A DNA stretch of 64,000 bases from SZUA-36 sp963749115 (GTDB taxonomy: Bacteria; Pseudomonadota; Gammaproteobacteria; Xanthomonadales; SZUA-36): NCBI GenBank assembly GCA_963749115.1, contig CAVVLP010000017.1, positions 106,871 to 170,870 on the forward strand. Direction: 5' to 3'. Below the pieces are notes generated by a model that made no database searches, had not been told where the DNA came from, and was given only the letters and a program-made list of their open reading frames with translations. Of this stretch, positions 28,103 through 38,644 are shown piece after piece. Each line of letters opens with the position of its first letter. Positions within the stretch are counted from its first letter, which is position 1. A program made the position numbers and the translations under genes.

Positions 28103-30208
28103 CTACAAATCTGCAAATTTACCACCCTCACCTGCCAGTCTTTCGAGTAGCGGTGCGGGCTCCCAATATCCGAATTCATTTCCCAATGTATCGCGGTAGC
28201 TGCAAACCCTGTCATAGATTTTCTTGAGCCCGACACTATCGGCGTAATGCATCGGACCACCGCGATAAGCAGGGAAACCATAACCATTGATCCAGACCAC
28301 GTCGATATCGCTGGCGCGCTGAGCGATGCCTTCTTCGAGAATACGTGCGCCTTCATTGATCAGCGGGTAAATACACCTGGTCAGCACTTCATCATCACTG
28401 ACACGGCGCTGACTGATACCCAGTCTTGCGGCCTCATTTTGAATCAGGGTTTGTACTTGCGGGTCCGGAACGGGGGTTCGTGACCCCGTTTCATAGAGAT
28501 AGACGCCTGCGCCGGTCTTTTGCCCGAACCGACCCATCGCAACCAACTTGTCTGCAACCAGCCCAAAGCGCTCGTCAGCAGGCATCGTACCATTGCGCCG
28601 CCGCTCCTCACGCACCCTGGCACCAATATCAATACCTGCGAGGTCACCCATGGCAATGGGTCCCATGGGCATTCCAAACTCGAATAACACCCGATCGATC
28701 TGTTCGGGTTTTGCACCTTCCAGCAACAATAAACCGGCCTCCCGAATATAACCTTCCAACATACGGTTGCCGATAAAACCGTGACACACACCACTGACCA
28801 CACCGACCTTGCCAATCTGCCTTGCCAGTTTCATTACGGTGGCCATCACATCCTGTGCGGTTGCAGCACCCCGCACCACCTCCAATAGACGCATGATGTT
28901 GGCGGGACTGAAGAAATGCATGCCCACCACATCCTGCGGTCGTGAGGTCACCTGCGCAATTTCGTCAAGATCCAGGTAGGAAGTGTTGCTGGCGAGGATA
29001 GCACCCGGTTTACAGACCTGGTCGAGGCGTTTGAAAATCTCTTTTTTCACAGCCATATTTTCAAACACGGCTTCAATCACCAGGTCCACACTGGCCAGTT
29101 GGGCATAATCCGTGGTCGGTATGAATAGCTTCATCAGGGTGTCGAGTTGCGCCTCGCTCATGCGACCTTTTTTCACACCCCGCATGTAATTGCCACGTAC
29201 CACTGCGATACCCCGTTCAATCGCCGCGACATCGACGTCAACCATGTGGACGGGAATACCCCTGCTGGTAAAATTCATCGCGATCCCGCCACCCATGGTA
29301 CCGGCGCCGATCATGGCGACGCTGTTGATGGTCCGTAAAGGCGTGTCTTTTGCCAGGCCAGCCACTTTGGCTGCCTGTCGCTCCGCAAAAAAGACGTGTC
29401 TTAAAGCAACCGACTCCGGGGATTGCATACACTCGGTAAAAAGTTCACGCTCGCGCTTCATGCCCTTTTCAAAAGGCAGTGCCACGGCTGCCTGAACCGC
29501 AGAAATGATACGCTCAGGTGAAAAATAACCACGCATTCTGCGTGCATTGGCAGCCCTGAAATCATCGTAGTAGTTTTCCGGGATCGAAGCCGGATCAATC
29601 TGTGTATCGCACAATCGACGCAAAGGCGCATCTTCAGTTAACAGTTTTTCAGTAAAAGCGAGGCTCTCTTTCAGCAAATCACCCTTTGCCACATGATCAA
29701 TTGCGCCCAAGCCTGCGGCCTTTGCGGCACCAACCGGTTCACCGGTCATCATTATTGGCAGTGCCGCCTGAACACCGATCAAACGCGGCAGTCTCTGGGT
29801 ACCACCAGCACCCGGAAGCAGGCCCAATTTGACTTCGGGAAGACCAACTTTGGCGTCAAACCTCGCGACGCGGTAGTGGCAACCTAAAGCGATCTCGAAT
29901 CCACCACCAAGGGCGGTGCCGTGGATGGCCGCCACCACCGTCTTTGGACTGGCTTCCAGTGCCGCCACGACATCGGGTAAATGCGGGGTTTTCGGCGGCA
30001 AGCCAAACTCACGAATATCCGCGCCCGCAATAAACGTACGCCCTGAACAAATAAGAACGATGGCCTCAATGGCAACATCCTCAATCGCACTTTGTAATGA
30101 TTGCATAATACCCATACGAACCGTTTGGGAAAGCGCATTCACGGGTGGTGAGTTGATCTCAATAACACCTATCCGACCCTGGGTTCTCAGATTAACAAGC
30201 TCGTTCAT
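28103..30208 (-). CDS. Bifunctional enoyl-CoA hydratase / 3-hydroxyacyl-CoA dehydrogenase
   Basis: The 701-residue protein joins a crotonase domain (~1-190) to a 3-hydroxyacyl-CoA dehydrogenase. FIAGADIREF and HGTALGGGFEIAL form the oxyanion hole, and LPEVKLGLLPGAGGTQRLPR carries the catalytic Glu. The dehydrogenase half shows AMIGAGTMGGGIAMNF (NAD-binding) and GMHFFSPANIM with the active His. It hydrates trans-2-enoyl-CoA and oxidises the 3-hydroxyacyl-CoA. At 701 residues it is closer to FadJ or peroxisomal-type multifunctional enzymes than to FadB, so I give no symbol. It follows the terminator after the separate dehydrogenase gene and so has its own promoter. Confidence 0.92.
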   Translation of the reverse strand: MNELVNLRTQGRIGVIEINSPPVNALSQTVRMGIMQSLQSAIEDVAIEAIVLICSGRTFIAGADIREFGLPPKTPHLPDVVAALEASPKTVVAAIHGTALGGGFEIALGCHYRVARFDAKVGLPEVKLGLLPGAGGTQRLPRLIGVQAALPIMMTGEPVGAAKAAGLGAIDHVAKGDLLKESLAFTEKLLTEDAPLRRLCDTQIDPASIPENYYDDFRAANARRMRGYFSPERIISAVQAAVALPFEKGMKRERELFTECMQSPESVALRHVFFAERQAAKVAGLAKDTPLRTINSVAMIGAGTMGGGIAMNFTSRGIPVHMVDVDVAAIERGIAVVRGNYMRGVKKGRMSEAQLDTLMKLFIPTTDYAQLASVDLVIEAVFENMAVKKEIFKRLDQVCKPGAILASNTSYLDLDEIAQVTSRPQDVVGMHFFSPANIMRLLEVVRGAATAQDVMATVMKLARQIGKVGVVSGVCHGFIGNRMLEGYIREAGLLLLEGAKPEQIDRVLFEFGMPMGPIAMGDLAGIDIGARVREERRRNGTMPADERFGLVADKLVAMGRFGQKTGAGVYLYETGSRTPVPDPQVQTLIQNEAARLGISQRRVSDDEVLTRCIYPLINEGARILEEGIAQRASDIDVVWINGYGFPAYRGGPMHYADSVGLKKIYDRVCSYRDTLGNEFGYWEPAPLLERLAGEGGKFADL

Positions 30209-30235
30209 TACAACCGTCCTTTTCTCAATATTAAT

Positions 30236-30262
30236 AAAAAGGCCCGCTGAACGGGCCTTTTT
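30236..30262 (-). terminator. Intrinsic terminator after the 3-hydroxyacyl-CoA dehydrogenase
   Basis: On the minus strand GGCCCG and CGGGCC form a 6 bp GC stem flanked by A- and T-runs, with TTTTTATT directly after. It abuts the stop at 30263 and separates that gene from the fadB-like gene downstream. Confidence 0.85.
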
Positions 30263-31423
30263 TCAGAACTTATGCCCGCCTCCGAGCACACGGCGCGTCG
30301 GTTTAAACATCGGTTTGTCGTACCTTTTGGCCAGCATTTCCAGGTTGTCGATCAAGTCGAGTTTCGAAATTTGACGTCCCATGGCAATGGGTCCAAACGG
30401 CATGCCGGATGAATTAACCATGGCCAGATCCACCTCATCCAGGGTATCAACCACACCTTCCTCGATCAGCTTTGTTGCCTCGTTGATTTGCACAAAGATG
30501 GTCCACAAGAAGTTGAATTTCCTGGTGGCTTTGGAGAAGTCTATCGTCGGGCGCTCCCCGTTGGGCCACTCGAAATAACCCTGGCCTGTCTTCTTACCCA
30601 GCTTGCCTTCCTCGACCATTTTTAACAAGTGGGCTGGCGGGCCATAATCCGGGCCAAGGGTTTGCGCAAAGTATTTACTGACATTGACCGCCACATCCAC
30701 ACCAACATAATCGGTAAGTTCACAAGGCCCCATGGCCGAACCCATCATGCGAACAAACGCGTCGAGTGCTTCCGGTTCGACTTCACCACGCTCCAGGATT
30801 TCGGAGATCAGCACAGCCGGCGCCTGGTTGACCCGGTTGGCGATAAATCCGGGCCTGTCCTTTTTGACGTATACGGCGACTTTCTTTTCTCTTTTCGCAA
30901 AATCCATACCGATTTGCATGGTTTCATCAGAGGTTTTATCCGCCTTGATCACCTCCACGAGGCGCATCAAGACGGCCGGGTTAAAGTAATGCAGGCCGAA
31001 TACTTTTTCCGGTCGGTTGGTGGCAGTTGCTATCTCTGAAATACTCATGGTCGATGTGTTGGATGCCAATAAAGCGTGTGCGGGTGCCAGCTTGTCGATT
31101 TCCGCAAATACCTTCTTTTTGAGGTCCATGATCTCGGGAATTGCCTCGATAACGAGGTCGGCATTACCGACTGCCGTGGCGAGATCGGTCGTTGTGCTTA
31201 AAAGTTTCTCCCTTATCGCCGTATCGAGTTCAGCGGGAATTTTGCCCTTACTGGTCAGCAAATCAAGACTGTCAAAAATCCTTTTTTTGCCCAGCTCAAC
31301 AAATTCGTCTTTGATATCGTAGAGGTTGACCTTGTAGCCGGCCAGCAAGGCCACTTCGGCAATGCCATGTCCCATGTCACCGGCGCCAATCATTGCAACT
31401 GTCTTAATGTCGTTAATGTTCAT
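30263..31423 (-). CDS. 3-hydroxyacyl-CoA dehydrogenase
   Basis: The 386-residue protein is a stand-alone dehydrogenase: AMIGAGDMGHGIAEVALLAG (NAD-binding), EAIPE and GLHYFNPAVLMRLVEV with the catalytic His, then the C-terminal dimerisation domains (KKTGQGYFEWP). It oxidises L-3-hydroxyacyl-CoA to 3-ketoacyl-CoA. The thiolase gene lies 10 bp upstream, so the two form an operon. The fadB-like gene provides a second dehydrogenase, and the two may differ in chain-length preference. Confidence 0.92.
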   Translation of the reverse strand: MNINDIKTVAMIGAGDMGHGIAEVALLAGYKVNLYDIKDEFVELGKKRIFDSLDLLTSKGKIPAELDTAIREKLLSTTTDLATAVGNADLVIEAIPEIMDLKKKVFAEIDKLAPAHALLASNTSTMSISEIATATNRPEKVFGLHYFNPAVLMRLVEVIKADKTSDETMQIGMDFAKREKKVAVYVKKDRPGFIANRVNQAPAVLISEILERGEVEPEALDAFVRMMGSAMGPCELTDYVGVDVAVNVSKYFAQTLGPDYGPPAHLLKMVEEGKLGKKTGQGYFEWPNGERPTIDFSKATRKFNFLWTIFVQINEATKLIEEGVVDTLDEVDLAMVNSSGMPFGPIAMGRQISKLDLIDNLEMLAKRYDKPMFKPTRRVLGGGHKF

Positions 31424-31433
31424 TGCAGGCTCC

Positions 31434-32624
31434 TTAGTTCGCTTCGTTTTCGATGATCATTGCCACACCCTGACCGCCACCTACACACATGGTGGCACAG
31501 CCATAGCGGCCTCCCTCCTGTTGCAGAATACGTGCAAGTGTTCCGACCAGTCTGCCGCCGGTGGCCCCAAGTGGATGCCCGATGGCGATACCACCACCCT
31601 TGACATTCACCTTGTCCGGATCGAGCCCAAGTTCTTTGATTGCATACAGGGCAACGACGGCGAAGGCCTCGTTGATTTCCCAGAAGTCTATGTCCGACGC
31701 TTCCAGTCCTGCAGATTTAAGCGCCCGCAGGGTAGAAGGTACCGGACCGGTACCCATGATATTGGGTTCAACACCTGCAAAACCGATCGAAACTATCCTG
31801 GCAAGAGGTTTAATGCCCTTGCTTTGAGCGGTTTCTCTGTCCATCAGAACCAGTGCGGTCGCCCCGGCATTTAATGGTGATGAATTACCGGCATGGATGG
31901 TGCCATTTTTCTTGAAGACAGGTTTTAGCTTGGCCATGTCCTCTGCGGTTGCATCGGCTCTTACGGCCTGGTCTGTATCAACGGCCTTGATCGTGCCATC
32001 ACCCTGGCGCACATCAACGGGCAATATTTCGCCGTCAAAGAAGCCTTCCTGTTGTGCCTTGAAGGCCAATTGATGAGAGCGGGCACCCCAGGCATCCATT
32101 TCTTCGCGCGTATAGCCCATCGCAGCCAGTTTCTCTGCCGTCAGACCCATATTCATCGAAGTCATGAAGTCCCAGTGCAGTAATGAGGGGTCAGAGAACA
32201 TACGCAGGTTCAATTCAATTTTGCCGTCACCGCCCATCGGAATACGACCCATATGTTCCATACCACCACACAGGACTACATCCGCAAACCCCTGGGCGAT
32301 TTCCATGAAACCGATCTGCAGGGCCGCCATGGTTGAACCGCATTGCTCATCCACCTGTTTACACGAGGTGCGCTTGTCAAGATTGGCCAGCAGATGTGGC
32401 CCACGCCCGCCCAGCGTGAAATTTTCACCCACGGCCTGCGCGCAACCCATGACGAAATCATCGACATCCTTCGCTTCCAGTCCAGCGCGGTCAATGGCCT
32501 CGGGCAATAATTTGGCCAGCAGATCATCGGTACGTATATTGAACAACCAGTCACGTCCCGGATCATTGGGACGGCAGCGTGACTGGGCGGATCGGACATA
32601 ACTTGCTATGACGACGTCTCGCAT
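31434..32624 (-). CDS. Acetyl-CoA C-acyltransferase (3-ketoacyl-CoA thiolase)
   Basis: The 396-residue protein has the thiolase layout. DEQCGSTMAALQIG carries the acyl-accepting Cys95, GGGIAIGHPLGATGGRL the His, and CVGGGQGVAMI the second Cys. It cleaves 3-ketoacyl-CoA into acetyl-CoA and a shortened acyl-CoA. It is first in the operon with the 3-hydroxyacyl-CoA dehydrogenase. The divergent acyl-CoA dehydrogenase on the other side of a ~300 bp gap completes a beta-oxidation set. Confidence 0.94.
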   Translation of the reverse strand: MRDVVIASYVRSAQSRCRPNDPGRDWLFNIRTDDLLAKLLPEAIDRAGLEAKDVDDFVMGCAQAVGENFTLGGRGPHLLANLDKRTSCKQVDEQCGSTMAALQIGFMEIAQGFADVVLCGGMEHMGRIPMGGDGKIELNLRMFSDPSLLHWDFMTSMNMGLTAEKLAAMGYTREEMDAWGARSHQLAFKAQQEGFFDGEILPVDVRQGDGTIKAVDTDQAVRADATAEDMAKLKPVFKKNGTIHAGNSSPLNAGATALVLMDRETAQSKGIKPLARIVSIGFAGVEPNIMGTGPVPSTLRALKSAGLEASDIDFWEINEAFAVVALYAIKELGLDPDKVNVKGGGIAIGHPLGATGGRLVGTLARILQQEGGRYGCATMCVGGGQGVAMIIENEAN

Positions 32625-32672
32625 TTTGAATACTCCATCAGGGAATGAAAACCATTGTATGATTTTAGCTCA

Positions 32673-32686
32673 ATACGCCGGCGTAT
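32673..32686. promoter_or_regulatory. Palindrome upstream of the thiolase operon
   Basis: ATACGCC-GGCGTAT is a perfect 14 bp palindrome, 49 bp upstream of the thiolase start and between divergent beta-oxidation genes. It may be an operator for a fatty-acid-responsive regulator. No other copy was noticed by eye. Confidence 0.35.
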
Positions 32687-32719
32687 GGTATCGTCAAATT
32701 AACTTCTGCTGGCTTATGA

Positions 32720-32911
32720 AAATATCGCCGGTTTCGAGCACGGGTGCTTCATACCGATGACAAACGTGAGTGGACCTACGACCGTGATTCTTCCAGCGGG
32801 CGACTTGGTCGCGGCCCTGATGACGCGGCAGGTAATGGCTGGCTACTTGTTGACATGGCCAGCGAATGGAAGCTAGTGTTCCCTGCTGGCCAAATAAACA
32901 TACAACGGTAA
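32720..32911 (+). pseudogene. Remnant: C-terminus of a HAD-family hydrolase
   Basis: The frame from 32720 is open for 63 codons and reads RVLHTDDKREWTYDRDSSSG, then LGRGPDDAAGNGWLLVDMAS and EWKLVFPAGQ before a stop at 32909. This is the typical end of a family of HAD phosphatases (hHtDaeREyaYDr...gW.vvdMk.DWk.vfP). The HAD motifs I-III that should precede it are absent; a TGA stands at 32717. It lies 12 bp before the acyl-CoA dehydrogenase ATG, so a deletion may have placed that gene behind it. Confidence 0.6.
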
Positions 32912-32923
32912 CAGGAATTTATT

Positions 32924-34154
32924 ATGGAACTTGGAATGTCAGAACGGGTTCTTCCACTGGTCGAATCGGTCCGGAAATTTATTAGGGAACGCGTTGCGCC
33001 TGTCGATGGCGAGTTCCTTGGTGAGGTGGAAAAGGGCGACCGATGGACATTGACCGAACGCCAGAATGAGATCCTGGATGAGCTCAAGGCGGCAGCCCGC
33101 GAGCAGGGTCTGTGGAATTTCTGGTTAACCGACAGCGACCGGGGTTATGGCCTCAGCACCGTCGAATACGCTTACCTGGCAGAGGAAACCGGACGCGCCC
33201 ACCTGGCTGCCGAAGCCTTTAACTGCAGTGCGCCGGATACCGGCAACATGGAAGTGCTGGAGCGTTATGCAACCGTTGCTCAGAAGAAACAATGGCTGGA
33301 ACCCCTGCTGGACGGCAGGATCCGTTCCGCTTTTGCGATGTCCGAGCCCGACGTTGCTTCGTCCGATGCCACGAATATCTGCACCAGTGCCGTGTTGGAA
33401 AATGGTGAATGGGTCATCAACGGTGAGAAATCCTATATTTCAGGCGCGGGTGATCCACGCTGCAAGATTTTGATCGTAATGGTTAAAACGAATCCGGAGA
33501 ACCCCCGTCACCAGCAGCATTCGCAGATCCTTGTGCCGATGGATACGGCGGGTGTTGAAGTCATCCGGCCATTAAAGGTCTTTTCGCTGGATGATGCGCC
33601 ACACGGTCATATGCATATGAAATTCACCGATGTCAGGGTGCCTGAAGAAAATATCATTCTCGGTGCCGGTCGTGGTTTCGAAATATCACAGGGACGACTT
33701 GGCCCGGGCCGTGTGCACCACTGTATGCGTGCCATCGGTATGGCGGAAAAAGCACTTGAACTGATGTGCCGGCGTTCCATAAGCCGCACCGCGTTTGGCC
33801 GGCCATTGGCCAAGCTGGGTGGAAACTACGACAGGATCGCCGATGCCCGTATGAACATCGACATGGCACGTCTGTTAACCCTGAAAACAGCCTGGGTCAT
33901 TGACACAAAAGGTGTTGAGGAGGCCCACCTGTGGATATCCAAAATCAAGGCCGTGGTTCCACAAATCACCCTCGACATCATCGATGATGCCATCCAGATG
34001 CATGGCGCCCATGGCTTGTCACAGGACTTCCCGTTGGCCAGCAATGTACATGGCAGCACGTACATTGAGATTGGCTGATGGACCGGATGAAGTACACAGA
34101 ATGGTGGTCGCCCGGCAGGAATTGAGGCCCTATGTAAAAGAGTTGCAGTCTTAG
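32924..34154 (+). CDS. Acyl-CoA dehydrogenase (one frameshift near the end)
   Basis: With one base removed near 34053 the protein is ~409 residues, normal for the family. The first step of beta-oxidation, acyl-CoA to trans-2-enoyl-CoA with FAD, is its likely reaction. FAMSEPDVASSDATNI (flavin contact), GEKSYISGAGDPRC and the C-terminal ARTLRLADGPDEVHRM signature are visible. The break sits in GGCAGCACG, separating ASNVHG from ARTLRLADG; the uncorrected frame stops at 34078. AGGAA lies ~7 nt upstream of the ATG. The length and DGPDEVH ending resemble ACAD10/11-type enzymes, which fits the ACAD10-like phosphotransferase gene 3 kb away. Confidence 0.9.
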
Positions 34155-34225
34155 AACGGCTGAGAATCAGCAGTCTGACGAAGCTAAATCGAGTCAGCTC
34201 ACTGCCGGGCGCATTGGCCCGACTA

Positions 34226-37200
34226 TCAAGTGGTCTGCGGTTCACCCGGCAAGGCTTCGGTTTTGTCTTCCCGGTCAAAATGCACATCAACCTGCGGGAA
34301 GGCAATGACAATGCCGGCCTCTGCAAAAGCATCATTGATTTTCATGTGCAGATCACTGAGCAAAAATCCGCGTTGTTGCACATCGGTGAAGAAATACCGT
34401 GCGGTCAGATTAAGCGCACTATTATCAAACTTGCTGAAAATCACATCAGGTGCAGGATTATCAGCAATTAACTCGTGACTATCCAACACGTCCTGCAAAA
34501 TGGCAACTGCCTTACGTACGTCACTGCCATAGGCAATACCGACATCCAGTGTCATACGAACACTGGTATCACTCAAGGTCCAGTTCAAAAGGCGACCAGT
34601 CACAAACTCCTTGTTCGGAACCAGTAGTTCTTTCCCGTCGAAGTCGCGAATGGTCGTAGCCCGAATCCTGATGCGGATCACCTGCCCGGAACTCTCACCC
34701 ACGGTGATCACATCTCCAACCCGGATAGGCCGTTCAAACAAGATAATCAAACCGCTGATGAAGTTGGCAATGATCTCCTGTAAGCCAAAACCAATACCTA
34801 CGCCAAGTGCTGCCACCAACCACTGCAAACGGTCCCACCTGAGCCCGAGGGTGGAAAGGAAAGCCAGGATACCTACGGTGATGATCAGGTAACCCAACAA
34901 TTTGACCATGGCGTAACGCGTTCCCTGTGAGATATTCTTTTGGCTTCTAAGTATCAGCGCCAAGTAATGACGGCACATTGCGCGCGGCAACAACGGTAAA
35001 AAGAGCCAATCAGCAATGCCAGAACCAGAGATGCAAGCGTAATGCTGGTCAAAATGGCTTCACCATCCGCCATGTCATTGACCGTCCACAGCGTTATGCT
35101 TTCCAGGACTTCCAGGGCACGGAACAGGGGTGCCCAAATAAAGAAAAGCAGTAAGGCGGCAATGGTTATAGTAGCGACCTTCAACAGGCTGGAAACGGAC
35201 TCACTGAGTGAAACGAGATTGACTTCTTCGTTCTCTGGTTCCGGGGCTTCACCCTCTTTTGGCGCTTGTCTCGCGGCCAGCATTTCATTAAAGCGCAAGC
35301 GCCGACGGACCACAAGCAACCAGCGGTGCATGATCTCATAAGTGAAAATCAGAACAATAATAACCGCCAACGAATCAATCACCATTCCAAAAAGGACCTG
35401 GGCTGAATAAAGGTAGCCAAGAATAGCGCATGCGATGAAAAAAACACCATGAATGAGTGTCAGGGCCAATAACCAAAAGCGCCGGTGTCTGTGGATTTTC
35501 AGCGACAACGATTTGGAGGCCAGAAAGCTGTAAAGCAAGAAGGTAAAGACGATCATGGCTACACAAAAAAGCAGGCGGCCCAATACCGCACTGATCGAGT
35601 TAAGCTCTACTTGAAAAATAAACGCCGTTAGCACCACCAATGGGAACCACCAGATCAGTAACCGGTTACTTAAGTGCTGCAGGTTCTCACAGTATTCCGT
35701 TGGCCATGCAAAATGCGTACGGGCGATTCCAAATTCGAGACAGGACGTACGGACCAATAAAAGTAACAACAAAATTCTGATCGAATCCTGAAGGCCCTTT
35801 GCGAGATAGGGAGCGGTATCCGAATCCGGACTTTGCACACTGTTTGCTAACAGGAGCAGCAATAAGGGTACTGGTATGAACCGAATAATATTTAGCAGAA
35901 GCGCCCGCAACGTATGGAGGATTGAATCTTCACGAACCCTGCCAACCATTTTGTTGATGCTGTTAAGACGCGAGTCTATCTTCCTTCGTAGCACCAGCAG
36001 GGCCATGGCCAAAACGAGAACAAGCGCGCCGGTCTTTGTAAGGCTGGTAAAACTTAATTCGGAAAGCCTGGTAAAGAAGGCCCCGGCCTCCAGGCGGATA
36101 TTTTTCAAAATATCAGTAGAAAGTGGCGGGTGGCTCGGTACCCAGAGTATTCGGCTACCAAGGTATGCCTGGTATTCTGAAACCTTTTCACCTAGTTTTG
36201 AGCGATTCCGCTCAAGGTCTCCGTGTGTATTGACCAAATCTGTTTCACTGGAGATCAATGCTGTCAGGAGTTCGCGTTGCGAGCGAACCAGGTCTCTTGC
36301 TGTTTCGACCAGCTTATTATCGAGTTCAGGTTCCGGGCTGCCAATCTCGGCAGCAAACCCTTTCATAAGGTAGTTTGTCGTATTGGAAAGGGTGTTCAGC
36401 GTGTCCTCATAGCGGGTACGTTGAATCACATGATCTCCGATTGCACCTGGCGTGATAGTGGTGGAATCATCAAGTCTAAAACTATCAACCTGGTGCCAGT
36501 TAACCATCAGCATGGGGCCAAGAGAGGTGCTGTCTTCCGCGAGTGACACGAGTGTCTTGACCCCTTCAAAGCGGTCATTCAAAGACAATAACTGTTTTTC
36601 AATCTGTTGATTTTCTGCCTTCAAAGCGGTCAGTGTTTTGTCAAGGTCAGTAGCCTGTTCCCGCAGTTGCGTGTTGTATTCCACCAGTTGCTGAATAAAT
36701 CCGAAGCCCGGTGTGTTTTCATCCAGGTTGATACTGGTTTCTGACTCCTTAACTTCCGCCCTTGAAGCAAGTTCTTTCTCCAGGAGATCGATTTCATTGG
36801 TCAGGCCGTTGAGAATAAGTGTGAGTTCTTCACTCTCCGCTTTACGCCTGCTGTAGCGCGCAGCTTGGCTGGCCAACTGGGCTTCCAGGGATCTACGCTC
36901 GGCATTTAACGCCTTGCGCTCAGCCAGTGCAGCCCACTGCGTGGCCTCGAACTGTGATGGTTGCAAATCCGGCTCAATGGTTACAGGCGTACCGGGCAGT
37001 TCCTGGAGCCGTTTATCAATCGAATCAAAGCGGACCTGAATGTTGGGTGCACTGCTTTGTTCAGACAGGATTTTCTCATCCACCTGGCTCTTTTTGGCCT
37101 GGGATTCACGAAGCTTCAGCTGAAGCGCTGCCAACAAGCTATCGAGCTTTTCTTTCGAGAGTTCCGCAACCGAGGCCGGATCGATGTCGGCCGAGCGATA

Positions 37201-37503
37201 TTCCATGGTTTCCATGCGATCACGAATTTCAGCCTCCTGCTCCGGAGCATCAATTTGTGCCTGCAAGTAAGTTTTTTCAGAGGCGGCGCGGACTTCAGCT
37301 TCTCCGAGCCAATTGAGCACCGCTTCGTAGCTTCCAATCGTGGTTTCAGCGCCTTCCTGGCTGCCGCTGTCCCTAAGCGCTTGAATTCTCGCCGATACCA
37401 GTTCCTGGCTCAGTTCGTTGCTTGTTTGTGGTTCCTGCGCTGATGCGACACCCATGCCGCTAAGCAGCAGGGTCATCAGTAAAATTTGTCGTAGACCACT
37501 CAA
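34226..37503 (-). CDS. MscK/MscM-type mechanosensitive channel (one frameshift)
   Basis: With one T restored in the T-run near 35000 the gene encodes ~1092 residues. It has a signal peptide (1-22, ending ASAQ), a ~450-residue periplasmic region rich in coiled coil (EKELASR, LKAENQQIEKQLLSLNDR), about eleven membrane helices and a C-terminal MscS core (GLQEIIANFISGLIILFERP, then VGDVITVG). This is the plan of E. coli MscK/MscM (YjeP). The channel would release solutes on hypo-osmotic shock. The break separates LALLIGSF from LPRAMCRHYL. It is the only frameshift in the window explained by a missing rather than an extra base. Confidence 0.9.
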
Positions 37504-37567
37504 AACAGCGCTCCGGTAAGCTGATTGTGATGTGTAGGTTAACCGCTCAATGGCTTGAGTCCAATAA

Positions 37568-38644
37568 TTAAAGGGAGATCAGGCTTTGGCAGTGTTTACC
37601 CAGTTGCTGAACGGCTGTTCCAAATGTTTTGAAACGTGCGTCCTGCGTCTGCCCATGGAAGTAGCGAAAGTATATCTGTTGCAGGATAACGGCAAGACGC
37701 CAGTAGCCGTAGACCTGGTAAAACGTAAAATTGGACGTATCAATACCTGTCCGGTCCTGGTATAGCTCCAGAATTTCGCTACGGGTTAACATACCGGGTG
37801 CGTTCGAAGGTTGAACCACCAGGCTTTTCAATTGGACCGGGTCATCATCCTGTATCCAGTAGGCCAGCGAATTACCAAGATCCATCAACGGGTCACCCAG
37901 CGCGCAGATTTCCCAGTCCAGCACGGCCAGCACATTACAGGGATTATGCTTGTCGAGAATAACGTTATCTATACGAAAATCACCGTGCAGTACTGAATGG
38001 CGGGCACTGTCCGATGGCATATTGGCAACCAGCCAGTCGCGTACCGATGCAAATTGATCTACATCGGCTGTGATGACTTTTTCAAAACGCCGATTCCAGC
38101 CCAATACCTGGCGTTCAACATAACCTTCCGGCTTACCAAAATCTCCAAGCCCGGCGGCGATATAGTCCACCTGGTGCAGCTCAATCAGTTTCTCCCAGAA
38201 ACCGGTGCAAAACCGACGGGTATCTTCAGAAGTGAAATTCCATTCTGCTGGAATTCTATTGCTAATCAACAGGCCATCGACCTTTCGCATCACGTAGAAC
38301 TCTGAACCAATGATGGATTCATCATCACTGTAATGAAGCGTTTCGGGCACTGAAGGGTAGACCGGTTTCAACTCCGTCATGATGCGGTACTCGCGTATCA
38401 TGCTATGCGCAGTTTTGGCCTTGGTGCCAAACGGTGGTCTGCGCACCACCAGGTCGTCATTCGCATATTTCAATCGGTAGGTCAGGTTCGAATTACCCCC
38501 GGCAAATTGACTGACCTGCGCTTCACCTTCCAGATGAGGAAGCACAGACTTCAGATACCCATCCAGGGCTGGCCAGTCCAGATTCTCATTTTTCCTGACA
38601 GGAGTCGTTGGATTGTTGCTTACAGTCGCCATCTTATGTCTCAC
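37568..38644 (-). CDS. APH-family phosphotransferase (ACAD10/11 kinase-domain type)
   Basis: The 358-residue protein has the aminoglycoside-phosphotransferase kinase fold. VLHGDFRIDNVILD is the Brenner motif and VLDWEICALGDPLMDLG the metal-binding motif. This branch matches the kinase domain fused to acyl-CoA dehydrogenases in ACAD10/11, which phosphorylates 4-hydroxyacyl-CoA during catabolism of 4-hydroxy acids. The substrate here is inferred from family and from nearby beta-oxidation genes. Its start overlaps the SDR stop by 4 nt, so the two are translationally coupled. Confidence 0.85.
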   Translation of the reverse strand: MRHKMATVSNNPTTPVRKNENLDWPALDGYLKSVLPHLEGEAQVSQFAGGNSNLTYRLKYANDDLVVRRPPFGTKAKTAHSMIREYRIMTELKPVYPSVPETLHYSDDESIIGSEFYVMRKVDGLLISNRIPAEWNFTSEDTRRFCTGFWEKLIELHQVDYIAAGLGDFGKPEGYVERQVLGWNRRFEKVITADVDQFASVRDWLVANMPSDSARHSVLHGDFRIDNVILDKHNPCNVLAVLDWEICALGDPLMDLGNSLAYWIQDDDPVQLKSLVVQPSNAPGMLTRSEILELYQDRTGIDTSNFTFYQVYGYWRLAVILQQIYFRYFHGQTQDARFKTFGTAVQQLGKHCQSLISL

